Assembly (NCBI GenBank): GCA_022072405.1
Contig: JAJVHX010000011.1
Coordinates: 209,416-273,415 of the forward strand
Reading direction: 5' to 3'
Length of the DNA stretch: 64,000 bases
Source of the DNA: Phycisphaerae bacterium
GTDB taxonomy: Bacteria; Planctomycetota; Phycisphaerae; UBA1845; CAIVHJ01
In this document: in pieces, positions 44,883 to 53,174 of the stretch
Layout of the letters: each line of letters starts with the position of its first letter
How positions within the stretch are numbered: position 1 is the first letter of the stretch
Position numbers and translations under genes: made by a program
Notes under the pieces: generated by a model
What the model saw: the letters and a program-made list of their open reading frames with translations, nothing else
Told to the model about the DNA's origin: nothing
Databases searched by the model: none

Positions 44883-45731
44883 ATGATCGATTTTTCCAAA
44901 AAAACTCCGGATTCTCTGCCAACCCCCTGGCAGGTGGGGGTGGTGTCCTATCTCAATTCTCGGCCCTTGATTGTCGGACTGGAGCGCCATCCTGCCGTCC
45001 GGCTCCATTTTGCCGTGCCGGCGCGGTTGGCGGATGAACTGCTGATCGGGCGGTTTGACGCCGCTTTGATACCCGTGATCGATCTGCTTCGCCCCGAAGC
45101 ATCGTTGACTATCATCGCCAGCGCCGCCATCGCCTGCCACGGCGAGACGCTTACCGTACGAGTCTTTTCACGTATCCCGCCGCAGGAGATTGAAACCCTG
45201 GCGGTGGATCCCGAATCACACACTTCCGTGGCACTGGTGCAGATATTATGGCGGGAATTATATCATCGCACTTTGCGCGTGGTTCCTTATAAGGCCGTCA
45301 ACCCGAAAACGACACCGCAGAGTATGCTGTTGATTGGTGACAAGGTGGTGGCAGTGGATCGGCAGGATTATCGCTATCAGGTTGACCTGGGCGGGGCGTG
45401 GAAAACCTGGACGGGACTGCCGTTCGTGTTCGCCGTCTGGGCCGGCCGGCAGCAGCGTGAGTATACGTCCTTAAGCCAGTTGCTCGAACAAGCCCGGGAT
45501 CGGGGTGTGAAACAGGCGGGGCAATTGGCCGTTGAGTATGGCCCAAGCCATGGCTGGCCGGTGCAACTCGCGCAACATTATTTTCAGCGTTATCTGCAAT
45601 TTGTTATGACTGATCAACATGTTGAAGGTCTGGTGCGGTTCCTTGATCTAGTCCGTCAGCACGGCTTGGCTCCAAGTGCCACAATAACCGGTTACCGTAC
45701 ACCTGCGTTGGAACAGATGGTGGTGGAGTGA
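44883..45731 (+). CDS. mqnA: chorismate dehydratase (menaquinone, futalosine pathway)
   Basis: A 282-residue MqnA, which dehydrates chorismate to 3-enolpyruvylbenzoate, the first committed step of the futalosine route to menaquinone. Family features: VGVVSYLNSRPLIVGL at the N-terminus, VPARLADELLIGRFDAALIPVIDLL, LAVDPESHTSVALVQILW, and GLPFVFAVWAGR. The ATG at 44883 has AAGG seven bases upstream; a GTG at 44877 is an alternative. The stop overlaps the start of mqnC (GTGA). Coupling with mqnC supports the call. Confidence 0.93.
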   Translation: MIDFSKKTPDSLPTPWQVGVVSYLNSRPLIVGLERHPAVRLHFAVPARLADELLIGRFDAALIPVIDLLRPEASLTIIASAAIACHGETLTVRVFSRIPPQEIETLAVDPESHTSVALVQILWRELYHRTLRVVPYKAVNPKTTPQSMLLIGDKVVAVDRQDYRYQVDLGGAWKTWTGLPFVFAVWAGRQQREYTSLSQLLEQARDRGVKQAGQLAVEYGPSHGWPVQLAQHYFQRYLQFVMTDQHVEGLVRFLDLVRQHGLAPSATITGYRTPALEQMVVE

Positions 45732-46879
45732 TGGATATGAGTGTAACGACGCTGCAACCAGCCAACTCGACGACGGCACGACTTTCACCGTCTGAAGCGC
45801 GGGAAATGTTCCGAGAAGGCAGCCTGCATGAATTGGGCCGGCGGGCCTTGGCTCGGACCCGACAACTTCATCCTGAGGACTACCGCACTTACGTGGTCGA
45901 TCGCAATATCAATTACTCCAATTATTGCACGGCCAAGTGCACATTCTGTAATTTCAAAGCGGATCCGCCGGGAACCCGACGCAGCCGACCTGGTTTACCG
46001 GATGGCTATGTGCTTTCCTTTGCCGAGATTGGTGATAAAGTTGAAGAACTGCTCGCCATCGGCGGCACTCAGATTCTGATGCAGGGCGGCCTGGTGCCTG
46101 CAGAACATTTGCCTTTCGAATGGTATCTTGATTTGTTGCGCTATCTCAAGCGCGAATATCCCGCCATTCACATTCACGCCTTCAGCCCACCGGAAATCTG
46201 GGCCTTTCATCAGATGTTTAACCTGCCGGTGCGTGAAGTTTTATTGCGCTTGCAGGAAGCAGGACTCGACACCATCCCCGGAGGCGGTGCGGAAATTCTG
46301 GCGGATCGAGTTCGCCGAAAAATTTCAGTCGGTAAAACCAACACCGCTGAATATCTGCAGGTGATGCGCGAAGCCCACCGGGTGGGAATGCGCACGAGTG
46401 TTACCATGATGTTCGGCCATATCGAGACTTACGCAGAACGTGTCGAACATCTGCAACTACTGCGAGAATTGCAGGATGAAACCGGTGGCTTCACGGCTTT
46501 TATCTGCTGGACATTTCAGCCGGAAAATACGCCGTTGGGTCGGGTGGCTGCTATGGAACCAAAGTCAAACAACGAACCAGATGGTAAGCATCTTGTATTG
46601 GCCGGCAGCCATCAATATCTACGAACCTTGGCCATTGCGCGGCTCTTCCTCGACAATATTCCTAATATTCAATCCAGCTGGGTAACCCAGGGTCCCAAGA
46701 TCGGACAACTGGCTTTATTTTTCGGTGCGAATGATATGGGTTCGGTGATGATGGAAGAAAACGTGGTATCCGCTGCCGGAACCACCTATCAGCTAAGTGA
46801 ATTGCAGATCAGACAACTCATTGAATCTGCCGGTTGGTCAGCTCGGAAGCGTAATTGTTATTACCAAGTAATTGAATAA
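45728..46879 (+). CDS. mqnC: cyclic dehypoxanthinyl futalosine synthase (radical SAM)
   Basis: A 383-residue radical SAM enzyme that cyclises dehypoxanthine futalosine in menaquinone synthesis. The cluster motif is CTAKCTFCNF (CxxxCxxC), inside NINYSNYCTAKCTFCNFKA. Further family motifs are GGTQILMQGGL, HAFSPPEIWAF, GLDTIPGGGAEIL and MMFGHIETYAERVEHLQLLR. Starts at GTG 45728, ATG 45731 and ATG 45737 are all possible. mqnB, mqnD and mqnE are not in this window, so the pathway is dispersed. A possible weak terminator follows. Confidence 0.95.
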   Translation: MMDMSVTTLQPANSTTARLSPSEAREMFREGSLHELGRRALARTRQLHPEDYRTYVVDRNINYSNYCTAKCTFCNFKADPPGTRRSRPGLPDGYVLSFAEIGDKVEELLAIGGTQILMQGGLVPAEHLPFEWYLDLLRYLKREYPAIHIHAFSPPEIWAFHQMFNLPVREVLLRLQEAGLDTIPGGGAEILADRVRRKISVGKTNTAEYLQVMREAHRVGMRTSVTMMFGHIETYAERVEHLQLLRELQDETGGFTAFICWTFQPENTPLGRVAAMEPKSNNEPDGKHLVLAGSHQYLRTLAIARLFLDNIPNIQSSWVTQGPKIGQLALFFGANDMGSVMMEENVVSAAGTTYQLSELQIRQLIESAGWSARKRNCYYQVIE

Positions 46880-46904
46880 CTTAGATTAGATTGTACTAAT
46901 ACGC

Positions 46905-46927
46905 CGACACTGCAAGTCGATTTTTTT
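46905..46927 (+). terminator. possible weak intrinsic terminator after mqnC
   Basis: CGAC at 46905-46908 pairs with GTCG at 46916-46919 around a seven-base loop, and an A plus seven T residues (46921-46927) follow. The stem is only four pairs, so efficiency is doubtful. It is enclosed by AGATTAGA at 46883-46890 and TCTAATCT at 46927-46934, a perfect eight-base inverted pair. Confidence 0.35.
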
Positions 46928-46934
46928 CTAATCT

Positions 46935-47250
46935 CTCTCTCCCCCTTTAGTTTAGTTGTGGTAAGATACTGATCGGATGCGACTAATATATCTGTATACC
47001 AGTACGATGTAATCGAGTTGAGTGCAGTACCGGCCAACTCGTTTGAGGTAAGACAGATCTAACGTGGTTGTGAAATGTTAGTGCCCGACCGCGTTCGTAT
47101 CGTGTGAACCCTTAACGGTACAGAAGCTCTCGCTGCCCGGTCGTGGGTTAGCAGCATCGCCTGACGATCACAAAGCGCCTCACTTCTTCCACTGGGGAAC
47201 ATCAACGAACGCATCGGCCACCAGATCGTGTTGCGACAGGTTTTAAGGCC
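46935..47250. other. long non-coding gap, possible structured leader
   Basis: No open frame with good start signals is seen. CCCGACCG near 47083-47091 can pair with CGGTCG(T)GGG near 47138-47147 with one bulged base, enclosing about 45 bases. GCTGC and GCAGC near 47131-47155 form a competing short hairpin. This could be the 5' leader of the next gene or a small RNA, but no known RNA family signature (SRP, 6S, tmRNA, RNase P) is present. Confidence 0.25.
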
Positions 47251-47961
47251 ATGCTGACCATGCAAGCCATCACCCAACTGGCGGAAAATCAACTGCTGCT
47301 GCGGCAGGAAAACGGTCAGGCTGATCGTCTGCTCTGGGAGCAGGCCCAGCGCACCTCGCGAGCGGTTGAATTAATCTGTGGGTTGCTGGGATCGGCTACC
47401 AACGGAGTGGATCGGGAAGCCCTGCAAATTGCGGCCATCTTCCATCCGCTGGGATGGGTTTTGCAGGTGACGGGTAAAGTCTGTGCCCGTTATGAGATTT
47501 TTAGCCGACCGCTAACCGATATTCATCGTGAACTGCGTGCAGTTCATGTCCAGTCGTTGCTGGATGGCCGCCTGCCGGTCAAGCGACTGGAGATGGTCTG
47601 CCGTTTTTTGCGTGAAAACGGTCGTCACGCCGACGCCCAGCTCGGTACCCAGATTCTGAACGATGCCTGTGAATTGGAACAGATCGGCTCGATGGCTTTA
47701 TGGTTGATGATGATTCGCCATAATGAAGAGGGGCGCTCGATTCAGGATTTACTGATCACCTGGGAGAGGCAACGGGATTATCATTTCTGGCCGGCACGGA
47801 TTCGTGATTCCTTCCGCTTTGAACAGGTCCGCCGATTAGCTTACCAACGCCTGGAAATACTCAATCAGTTTATGGCCCAGTTGGCGCGGGAGACGGAACT
47901 GGCTGATCTGCAGGATTTGATCCGAAATCCCAATACCATTCAATCATTACTCCGCGAATAA
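47251..47961 (+). CDS. helical protein with degenerate HD-like segment
   Basis: A 236-residue, mostly helical, probably cytosolic protein. The segment AQRTSRAVELICGLLG ... VDREALQIAAIFHPLGWVL has the spacing of an HD phosphohydrolase domain (a helix, then ALxxAAIxHxxG), but the HD doublet is HP, so the metal site would be lost. The rest is Arg/Leu-rich helices without a family I recognise. AAGG lies close to the ATG; a second ATG at 47260 is also suitable. It is isolated by a long leader on one side and a convergent gene on the other. A regulatory, non-catalytic role is a guess. Confidence 0.7.
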   Translation: MLTMQAITQLAENQLLLRQENGQADRLLWEQAQRTSRAVELICGLLGSATNGVDREALQIAAIFHPLGWVLQVTGKVCARYEIFSRPLTDIHRELRAVHVQSLLDGRLPVKRLEMVCRFLRENGRHADAQLGTQILNDACELEQIGSMALWLMMIRHNEEGRSIQDLLITWERQRDYHFWPARIRDSFRFEQVRRLAYQRLEILNQFMAQLARETELADLQDLIRNPNTIQSLLRE

Positions 47962-48015
47962 TCGATTCGAATCACCTGTAGCGGGGGGCTGGTGTGATGA
48001 CGCGGGTGCAGGTGC

Positions 48016-48624
48016 CTACAGCGGTGTAGGTTCAGATCTGGTGTTAACAGATGTTTGTACTTTATGGAGCAGCAATTCATAAAAGCGGTGGGCGACGGCT
48101 TGCTCCGCTTTGACTACCGCATCAGCGCCCAACTGTGTCGCCTCCATGCCTGCTGAAGTGTACTGCGTACGGGCGACAATGTAGATACGGGGGTTGAGAC
48201 GTCGGGCCAGCTCGGTGGCGCGTAACACCGCCTCCTCATCGGGTATGGTCAACGCCAGAATATCCGCTTCCAGAATATTGGCTTGTTGCAGGGTTGAGGG
48301 ATCGGAAATGTCTCCCAATATCACCCGCCGTCCCAACAATTGCTGCCGCTGGACGGTATCGGGATTTTTTTCCACGACGACATAATCAATTTTATGGCGG
48401 TCAAAAATATCAGCCACCCATCGACCCGCCAGCCCAAATCCGGCAATAATCACCAGGCCCAGTTCCACGTCCGGTGCGTGTGATGTCGCGGTGGTCAGCC
48501 GAACCTCTACCTGCACACCTTCCGCCCAGGGTGGAATATCCAGCATACGGATGAGTCCGCCGCGATATATACCGCGGTAATTCTCACCGGATGAAGATGG
48601 ATCAGATGAGGCGGGCTGATTCAT
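48016..48624 (-). CDS. TrkA-N/RCK-type NAD-binding domain protein
   Basis: A 202-residue soluble protein. The N-terminal 50 residues are low in complexity and include GIYRGGLIRML. The rest is a Rossmann fold of the TrkA-N type: LVIIAGFGLAGRWVADIF (GxGxxG), VVVEKNPDTVQRQ with an acidic residue ending the second strand, VILGDISDPSTLQQANILEADILALTIPDEE, and IYIVARTQYTSAGMEATQLGADAVVKAEQAVA. RCK proteins gate potassium channels or transporters by binding NAD(H) or nucleotides. No membrane segment or transporter gene is beside it, so it may regulate a distant channel. Confidence 0.85.
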   Translation of the reverse strand: MNQPASSDPSSSGENYRGIYRGGLIRMLDIPPWAEGVQVEVRLTTATSHAPDVELGLVIIAGFGLAGRWVADIFDRHKIDYVVVEKNPDTVQRQQLLGRRVILGDISDPSTLQQANILEADILALTIPDEEAVLRATELARRLNPRIYIVARTQYTSAGMEATQLGADAVVKAEQAVAHRFYELLLHKVQTSVNTRSEPTPL

Positions 48625-48680
48625 GCCGGTATTATACCGACCGGGATTGAGGGGGACGAACAGGAACTGATTCAGCAGGC

Positions 48681-49181
48681 TTAGCGCAGGAATTGCTTCC
48701 CCAGCATACGACGGATCAGCGCCATTTGACCGGCGTGAAAGGCTTCATGGCGATTCATATGATTGATCGCACCGATCTTGGTGTCATAGTGCGGGTGCTT
48801 GCTGCCCTGTGCACCGAAGGCGGGTTCCTGCAGAATGGCTGGGTCGATCTCCCTGATTGCGGATATGGTCGATTGTTGCATGTCCGCCATTTTCTGCAAA
48901 ACCAGTTCAGGAGCAGGCCAGCCATATTCCGTCCGGCTTCTGATCGGACCGCCGATCGGAAAGTGGCGGCGAAATTCGGGATCCAGAACCTCACGTTGCA
49001 GGCAGCGCTGAAACAGCAACGTGTCTTGCGAGGTGGCTAGATGACCGCACAGCCACAGCACATGCTGGGCGCCCGGATTTATCTGATAGGTCCAGTCCGT
49101 ACCGGATATGTCCTGCAGTAACTTCAGGGTCCATTCCCGGGTGCGTTGCAATTGATCTATTAATACGCTGGTGAGGGTCAT
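48681..49181 (-). CDS. DinB-like superfamily protein
   Basis: A 166-residue four-helix protein of the DinB/YfiT superfamily. Putative metal ligands lie in VLWLCGHLATSQD and in NHMNRHEAFHAGQMALIRRMLG, where the HxxxH pattern is typical. Family members include thiol-dependent transferases and many uncharacterised proteins; the substrate here is unknown. It follows folC by eight bases on the same strand and is probably co-transcribed with it. Confidence 0.85.
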   Translation of the reverse strand: MTLTSVLIDQLQRTREWTLKLLQDISGTDWTYQINPGAQHVLWLCGHLATSQDTLLFQRCLQREVLDPEFRRHFPIGGPIRSRTEYGWPAPELVLQKMADMQQSTISAIREIDPAILQEPAFGAQGSKHPHYDTKIGAINHMNRHEAFHAGQMALIRRMLGKQFLR

Positions 49182-49189
49182 GGCGGTTG

Positions 49190-50641
49190 TCAGGCCAGAT
49201 GAGATGAATAGGTGCCGGCAGTGTATTTGCGCTTGGCTTCACCCACCAGATAAAATGACCCGGTGATGCAGATCAGATCATCCATCGAATAGGCCGCCTG
49301 GGCAATAGCCATGGCCTCTTCCAGACGCTCCGCGGCCTGGGCCATGTTGCCGGATTGTTCGGAGTACAGATTGACCAGGGTGGGCGGATCAACTGCCAGC
49401 GGCGATTCAAAGCGGGTGAAGATAACCTTGTCCGCTCCCAGTTGAATATGTTTCATCATCCCTTCGATATCTTTGCCTTCGCGGCAGCCGAAGATCACGA
49501 TCATGGAATCATAATTGATATTCTGGCCGATGGTCCGCATTAACGCTTCGATACTGGCTGCGTTGTGGGCGCCATCTACGAGAATTCGCGGTTTGGTGTT
49601 GATGATCTCCATACGTCCGGGAAGTTTGACTTTGGATAAACCTTCTACGGCGCGCTGGTCATCGATCTGAAACCCACGGGTTTTGAGGGTATCCAGAATA
49701 CTCAAGGCCAGGCCGCAATTAATGGCCTGGTGTTCACCCAGTAATGGAACCTGCAGATGTTCGAACCGGCTGTTGGGGGTCGTTAAACAGACCCGGGTAT
49801 GCGGGCCGGTAATACGCGAGGATTCAAAACGGAAGCTGAATTCCAGATCGTCACCCGCAAACTTCAGCAGTGCACCACAATCAGCTGCCACTTTTTTCAG
49901 CACTTTCTTGACCTGTGGATCCTGAGGTGCGCTTACAGCCGGGATACCATTCTTGAAAATGCCCGCCTTTTCCTCGGCGATTTTCTCCAGACTATTGCCG
50001 AGCTGGGCCATGTGGTCGTAGCTGATACTGGTGATGGCGCATACTTCCGGGCGAATCACATTGGTGCTGTCCAGCCGCCCGCCTAACCCGGCCTCGATCA
50101 CTGCCAGATCGACCTTTTTTTCCACAAAGTACATAAATGCGAGCGCGGTCATGATCTCAAAGAAAGTCGGTGTTGAACCTTTCATCTGCCGGGCAATCGG
50201 AGCAATACGGGCCATCTGTTTACTGAATTCCGATTCGCTGATCCAGACATTATTGACCATTACCCGTTCACGCAGATCCATCACGTGGGGCGATGTATAT
50301 AACCCGATGTTGTATCCTGATCCATGCAACATATTACTGATCATGGTGGCTGTGGAACCTTTACCTTTGGTTCCAGCAATATGTATGGTCTTGAGCTTGC
50401 GATGAGGATTGTCCAGTGAAGCCATCAGCCGATTCATGCGCGCCAGGTTGAAGGTGGTGGAGTTATAATTCACTTTGCTCATCGATTCGTAATCTGTAAA
50501 CGCGGCAATAAAATTAAGTGCAGATTTATAATTTCGTATTCCAGTTGAATTGGTGGATGAAGGGGAGCTCTTCTTGGCTTTTGGAGTTGCCACTTTCGCC
50601 TTGGCACGATTCGTCTTGATTGCCGACTTGGTTTTTGGCAT
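49190..50641 (-). CDS. folC: folylpolyglutamate synthase / dihydrofolate synthase
   Basis: A 483-residue Mur-ligase-family enzyme that adds glutamate to dihydropteroate and folates. NYKSALNFIAAFTDYE and FNLARMNRLMASLDNPH mark the family start, TIHIAGTKGKGSTATMISNML is the P-loop, and GLYTSPHVMDLRERV, EAGLGGRLDSTNVI and ILVDGAHNAASIEALM are further signatures. A Lys/Ala-rich extension of about 35 residues precedes the family domain; no internal ATG allows its removal before residue 54. The N-terminal tail is therefore either real or from an undetected non-ATG start. Confidence 0.95.
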   Translation of the reverse strand: MPKTKSAIKTNRAKAKVATPKAKKSSPSSTNSTGIRNYKSALNFIAAFTDYESMSKVNYNSTTFNLARMNRLMASLDNPHRKLKTIHIAGTKGKGSTATMISNMLHGSGYNIGLYTSPHVMDLRERVMVNNVWISESEFSKQMARIAPIARQMKGSTPTFFEIMTALAFMYFVEKKVDLAVIEAGLGGRLDSTNVIRPEVCAITSISYDHMAQLGNSLEKIAEEKAGIFKNGIPAVSAPQDPQVKKVLKKVAADCGALLKFAGDDLEFSFRFESSRITGPHTRVCLTTPNSRFEHLQVPLLGEHQAINCGLALSILDTLKTRGFQIDDQRAVEGLSKVKLPGRMEIINTKPRILVDGAHNAASIEALMRTIGQNINYDSMIVIFGCREGKDIEGMMKHIQLGADKVIFTRFESPLAVDPPTLVNLYSEQSGNMAQAAERLEEAMAIAQAAYSMDDLICITGSFYLVGEAKRKYTAGTYSSHLA

Positions 50642-50722
50642 GGTGCGATAATAGCATTATCATCTGATGAATTCAATAGTTAAGGCGTATTTACAGCGGC
50701 TCTGCCTGTATTTAAACAAAGC

Positions 50723-50737
50723 ATTGACAATGTCAAT
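50723..50737. promoter_or_regulatory. perfect palindrome, possible operator
   Basis: ATTGACA and TGTCAAT are separated by a single A, forming a 15-base perfect inverted repeat within the promoter region of folC. It includes a TTGACA hexamer that could be a -35 element. The cognate regulator is unknown. Confidence 0.35.
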
Positions 50738-50776
50738 AATCGATCAATATCAATCAGTTAAGTAAAAAATCACAGC

Positions 50777-50785
50777 TGTGGATAA
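50777..50785 (-). promoter_or_regulatory. single DnaA-box consensus match
   Basis: TGTGGATAA is the exact complement of the consensus box TTATCCACA. Only one such match lies in the gap, so an origin is not supported. It may be a lone DnaA site or chance. Confidence 0.3.
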
Positions 50786-50920
50786 GCGGTTACTAACTGA
50801 AAAAAACTGTCTCTGTAACTCGCAAAATGATTGGATCGTCACCGCGTCTTTTAAAACCCTAGCTCCGCTTCCAAGAGCGTCGCCAAGGCTGAGGAGAAGA
50901 GGAAGGAGGAGAAGGACGAA

Positions 50921-50940
50921 AGCGATTCTGTTCAATCGCT
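50921..50940. other. short hairpin
   Basis: AGCGATT and AATCGCT pair perfectly over seven bases around the loop CTGTTC, directly after a purine-rich stretch. There is no T run, so a terminator is unlikely. It could be a protein-binding site or part of a leader. Confidence 0.3.
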
Positions 50941-51124
50941 AGGAGTACTATCCGATATCACAGGTAGATAGTCAAACATAATTATTATTCTAAGATGATG
51001 TCTCCCATGGTAGTACATGTAATTATGGACTTTGCGTCCTATAGTATGGGAAATTAATTTAGTATCTCTCTGATTCGATATTACTATTACCTTGAAGAAT
51101 CATCATATTTTGGAAGGGTCGGGT

Positions 51125-51610
51125 ATGAACCCGTCGATTATACAGATCGCGCAGGATGGTCAGGATGTGTGGATACAGATCTACGGACCGGCGACCTTTA
51201 AGCAGGCTCCACTACTGCTGGATCAACTGACAGAGCTGCAATCTCCCTCACCGCTGGCCATACACATTGATTTATCAGAATGTGAATGGTTGGACAGCAC
51301 GTTTGCCGGCTGTCTGGTCAGTTGCCACAGCAAACAACATCCTTCTAATTTATATCTCAGTAATATCTCACCACGCTGCCGTCATAGTCTGGAACAGATG
51401 AACCTGACGAAGCATTTGCAGCTTGAGACCCGTACGCAGCCGGCTACCCTGCATTGGCAGGTACACAGCACGGAGGCAGAATCAACCGCCACCATTCCCG
51501 AACTGCTGGTCCAGGCTCATGAAGCGCTGGCTGAGGCTGATCCGCACAATCAGCAATACCATCAGGTGGCGGAATTGTTCCGAACGAAAACACCGCCGGC
51601 AGGTTGTTGA
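51125..51610 (+). CDS. STAS-domain protein
   Basis: A 161-residue protein whose first 100 residues form a STAS domain: IDLSECEWLDSTFAGCLVSCHSK carries the usual strand-loop-helix with DSTFAG, where the Ser is the position phosphorylated in anti-sigma-factor antagonists. NLTKHLQL resembles the helix-4 end of the fold. The C-terminal 55 residues add a helical tail (ELLVQAHEALAEADPHNQQYHQVAEL). It may belong to a partner-switch pathway; no anti-sigma kinase is adjacent. The ATG at 51125 has GGAAGGG upstream and is preferred to a TTG at 51092. It converges with cbiO with a gap of only seven bases. Confidence 0.85.
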   Translation: MNPSIIQIAQDGQDVWIQIYGPATFKQAPLLLDQLTELQSPSPLAIHIDLSECEWLDSTFAGCLVSCHSKQHPSNLYLSNISPRCRHSLEQMNLTKHLQLETRTQPATLHWQVHSTEAESTATIPELLVQAHEALAEADPHNQQYHQVAELFRTKTPPAGC

Positions 51611-51617
51611 TAAATCA

Positions 51618-52403
51618 TCAGGTGACCGGATCGGAGATGGGGCTGCTGGCCAATCCCTGCAATTGCAGAGGCAATTCAAGTTGATATTGTTTCAGCAGTT
51701 CCGCGTTGGACAATAATAATGAGGCTGAATTATCCTGTACGATCCGCCCCTGTCTGAGAATCACCACCCGGGGACAAAGCTCCCAAGCCAGATCCAGATC
51801 ATGAGTCGCAATGAGCTGAGTTACCGGAATGGAACGCAGCAGATCGATCATCCGACGACGATGATAGGGATCGAGTGTAGCGGTCGGTTCATCCAGCACC
51901 AGAATTTCTGGCTGACAGGCTAAAACAGTAGCCAGGGCAGCGAGACTTTTTTCGCCGGCAGACAGTCGTTGCGGCACACGATGACTGAATTCAGACAACC
52001 CCACCTGTTCCAAAGCGCAGCGTACACGCTGGAGTACTTCGCGCATCGGCAATCCCAGGTGCAATGGACCGAAGGCTACATCTTCCGCCACGGTCGGGCA
52101 GAAGAGCTGATCATTGGCATCCTGGAAAACAAACCCCACCTGCCGACGAATTTCGGTCAGTGATGAAGTACTCAGTTCCAGACCGCCGACGACCACCCGT
52201 CCATGTGGTGAGCGCAACAAACCGTTCAGTTGTTTGAGGAGGGTGCTTTTGCCGGAACCGTTGGCCCCGATCAATGCGACCCGCTCACCTTTGTGGATCG
52301 TTAAGTCCACACCACGTAACGCCTGCACACCGTCAGGGTAGGTGAAATACAATTCCTCCAGGCGTAAGGCGGGTGGTGAATGGTCTATCGGCGCGGTACT
52401 CAT
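51618..52403 (-). CDS. cbiO: cobalt/nickel ECF transporter ATPase
   Basis: A 261-residue ABC ATPase that drives metal uptake. Walker A is GANGSGKST; the Q-loop region is VGFVFQDANDQLFCPTVAEDVAFGP, typical of CbiO/EcfA; the signature is LSAGEKSLAALATVLA in place of the usual LSGGE; Walker B is ILVLDEPTATLD; the switch His is in LIATHDLDLAW. The LSAGEK variant keeps the essential Ser. Together with the adjacent cbiQ and cbiM it makes a complete ECF-type cobalt or nickel importer. Confidence 0.92.
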   Translation of the reverse strand: MSTAPIDHSPPALRLEELYFTYPDGVQALRGVDLTIHKGERVALIGANGSGKSTLLKQLNGLLRSPHGRVVVGGLELSTSSLTEIRRQVGFVFQDANDQLFCPTVAEDVAFGPLHLGLPMREVLQRVRCALEQVGLSEFSHRVPQRLSAGEKSLAALATVLACQPEILVLDEPTATLDPYHRRRMIDLLRSIPVTQLIATHDLDLAWELCPRVVILRQGRIVQDNSASLLLSNAELLKQYQLELPLQLQGLASSPISDPVT

Positions 52404-52407
52404 CGGA

Positions 52408-53160
52408 TTAAATCCAGCGTATGATCAGGGTAATAGAAAAGAAGAGTAACAGCGCCAACAGATCACGTCCATGCCAATGATAGTGGATTAGATTTCTCCA
52501 TTGCCCATCGTGGCCCCGTGCGGCCATGGCCTCGGCTACGTGCTCAGCACGCTGGTGGGAACGAAGAAACAAGGCGCCGATCAGTTGGGCTGGGATTCGC
52601 AGGGCGCCAGGTGTATGGTGTCCGATCTGCCGAGCCAGTCGGGCATCGCTCAGACGATGCAATTCCGGTCGCAATACGTGCAGATATCGCAACATGAATC
52701 CGAAGACGGCGACCAGCGGGCGGGGCATCCCCAGACCCTGCAACGCGCAGAGCAGGTCCGCTTCGCTGGAGCTGGCCCAGCATAATGCCACCCCCGCCAT
52801 GCACAACAGGGCCGTGCTGAACAGGTGCAGGGCAATGGTCCAGCCCTGTTCCGTAATGGTGAAGGGTCCGAATTGAACGAGCGTACGACCCTGCTGCAGG
52901 AACAGCAGAAAAATACACAACGGCAGGATCATCAGCACGGACGGCAGCCAGCGCATCAGGAATTTGCCGAGCAGTCGATGGTTGAGCAGAAGTAATAAAC
53001 CGGCTGATAATCCGAAATATCCGAGCTGATGGGGATCTCCTGTGGACACGCTGACCACCAGAATTACCCACCAGAGTAAAGCCACGATCTTGAGGCGCGG
53101 CTCCATGTATTCCAGAAATGAATGCGGGGGAAATGAAATTGTCAGCGGCTTTTCATGCAC
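52408..53160 (-). CDS. cbiQ: cobalt/nickel ECF transporter transmembrane protein
   Basis: A 250-residue membrane protein with five or more hydrophobic helices (for example LKIVALLWWVILVVSVS and FLMRWLPSVLMILPLCIFLLFL). The cytosolic coupling region ARLARQIGHHTPGALRIPAQLIGALFLRSHQRAEHVAEAMAARG matches the CbiQ/EcfT family and couples the ATPase to the substrate subunit. The gaps to cbiO and cbiM are four and 14 bases. Confidence 0.9.
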   Translation of the reverse strand: MHEKPLTISFPPHSFLEYMEPRLKIVALLWWVILVVSVSTGDPHQLGYFGLSAGLLLLLNHRLLGKFLMRWLPSVLMILPLCIFLLFLQQGRTLVQFGPFTITEQGWTIALHLFSTALLCMAGVALCWASSSEADLLCALQGLGMPRPLVAVFGFMLRYLHVLRPELHRLSDARLARQIGHHTPGALRIPAQLIGALFLRSHQRAEHVAEAMAARGHDGQWRNLIHYHWHGRDLLALLLFFSITLIIRWI

Positions 53161-53174
53161 AACACACCCTGATA

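Larger units (their letters stand above)
50642..51124. other. long AT-rich non-coding gap with palindromes and one DnaA-box match
   Basis: This divergent gap between folC and the STAS gene is AT-rich at both ends. It contains ATTGACA-A-TGTCAAT (50723-50737), a CACAGCTGTG palindrome (50771-50780) that runs into TGTGGATAA (50777-50785), flanking arms CAGTTAAGTA and TACTAACTG (50755-50764 and 50791-50799), a purine-rich strand (about 50888-50920) and a seven-base-pair hairpin (50921-50940). No supported gene was found. Confidence 0.4.

Noticed and set aside
47970..48025. Bidirectional terminator between the HD-like gene and the TrkA-N gene
   Set aside because: CTGTAG (47976-47981) and CTACAG (48016-48021) are complementary, but the stem is short and no T run follows on either strand.
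50750..50935. 61-codon reverse frame with a signal-like Leu run
   Set aside because: It starts with TTG, has no ribosome binding site, and its Leu run is only the complement of the purine-rich stretch.
50642..51124. Candidate replication origin
   Set aside because: Only one DnaA box is present, dnaA/dnaN/gyrB are not near, and rnpA lies 50 kb away. The data do not support an origin.
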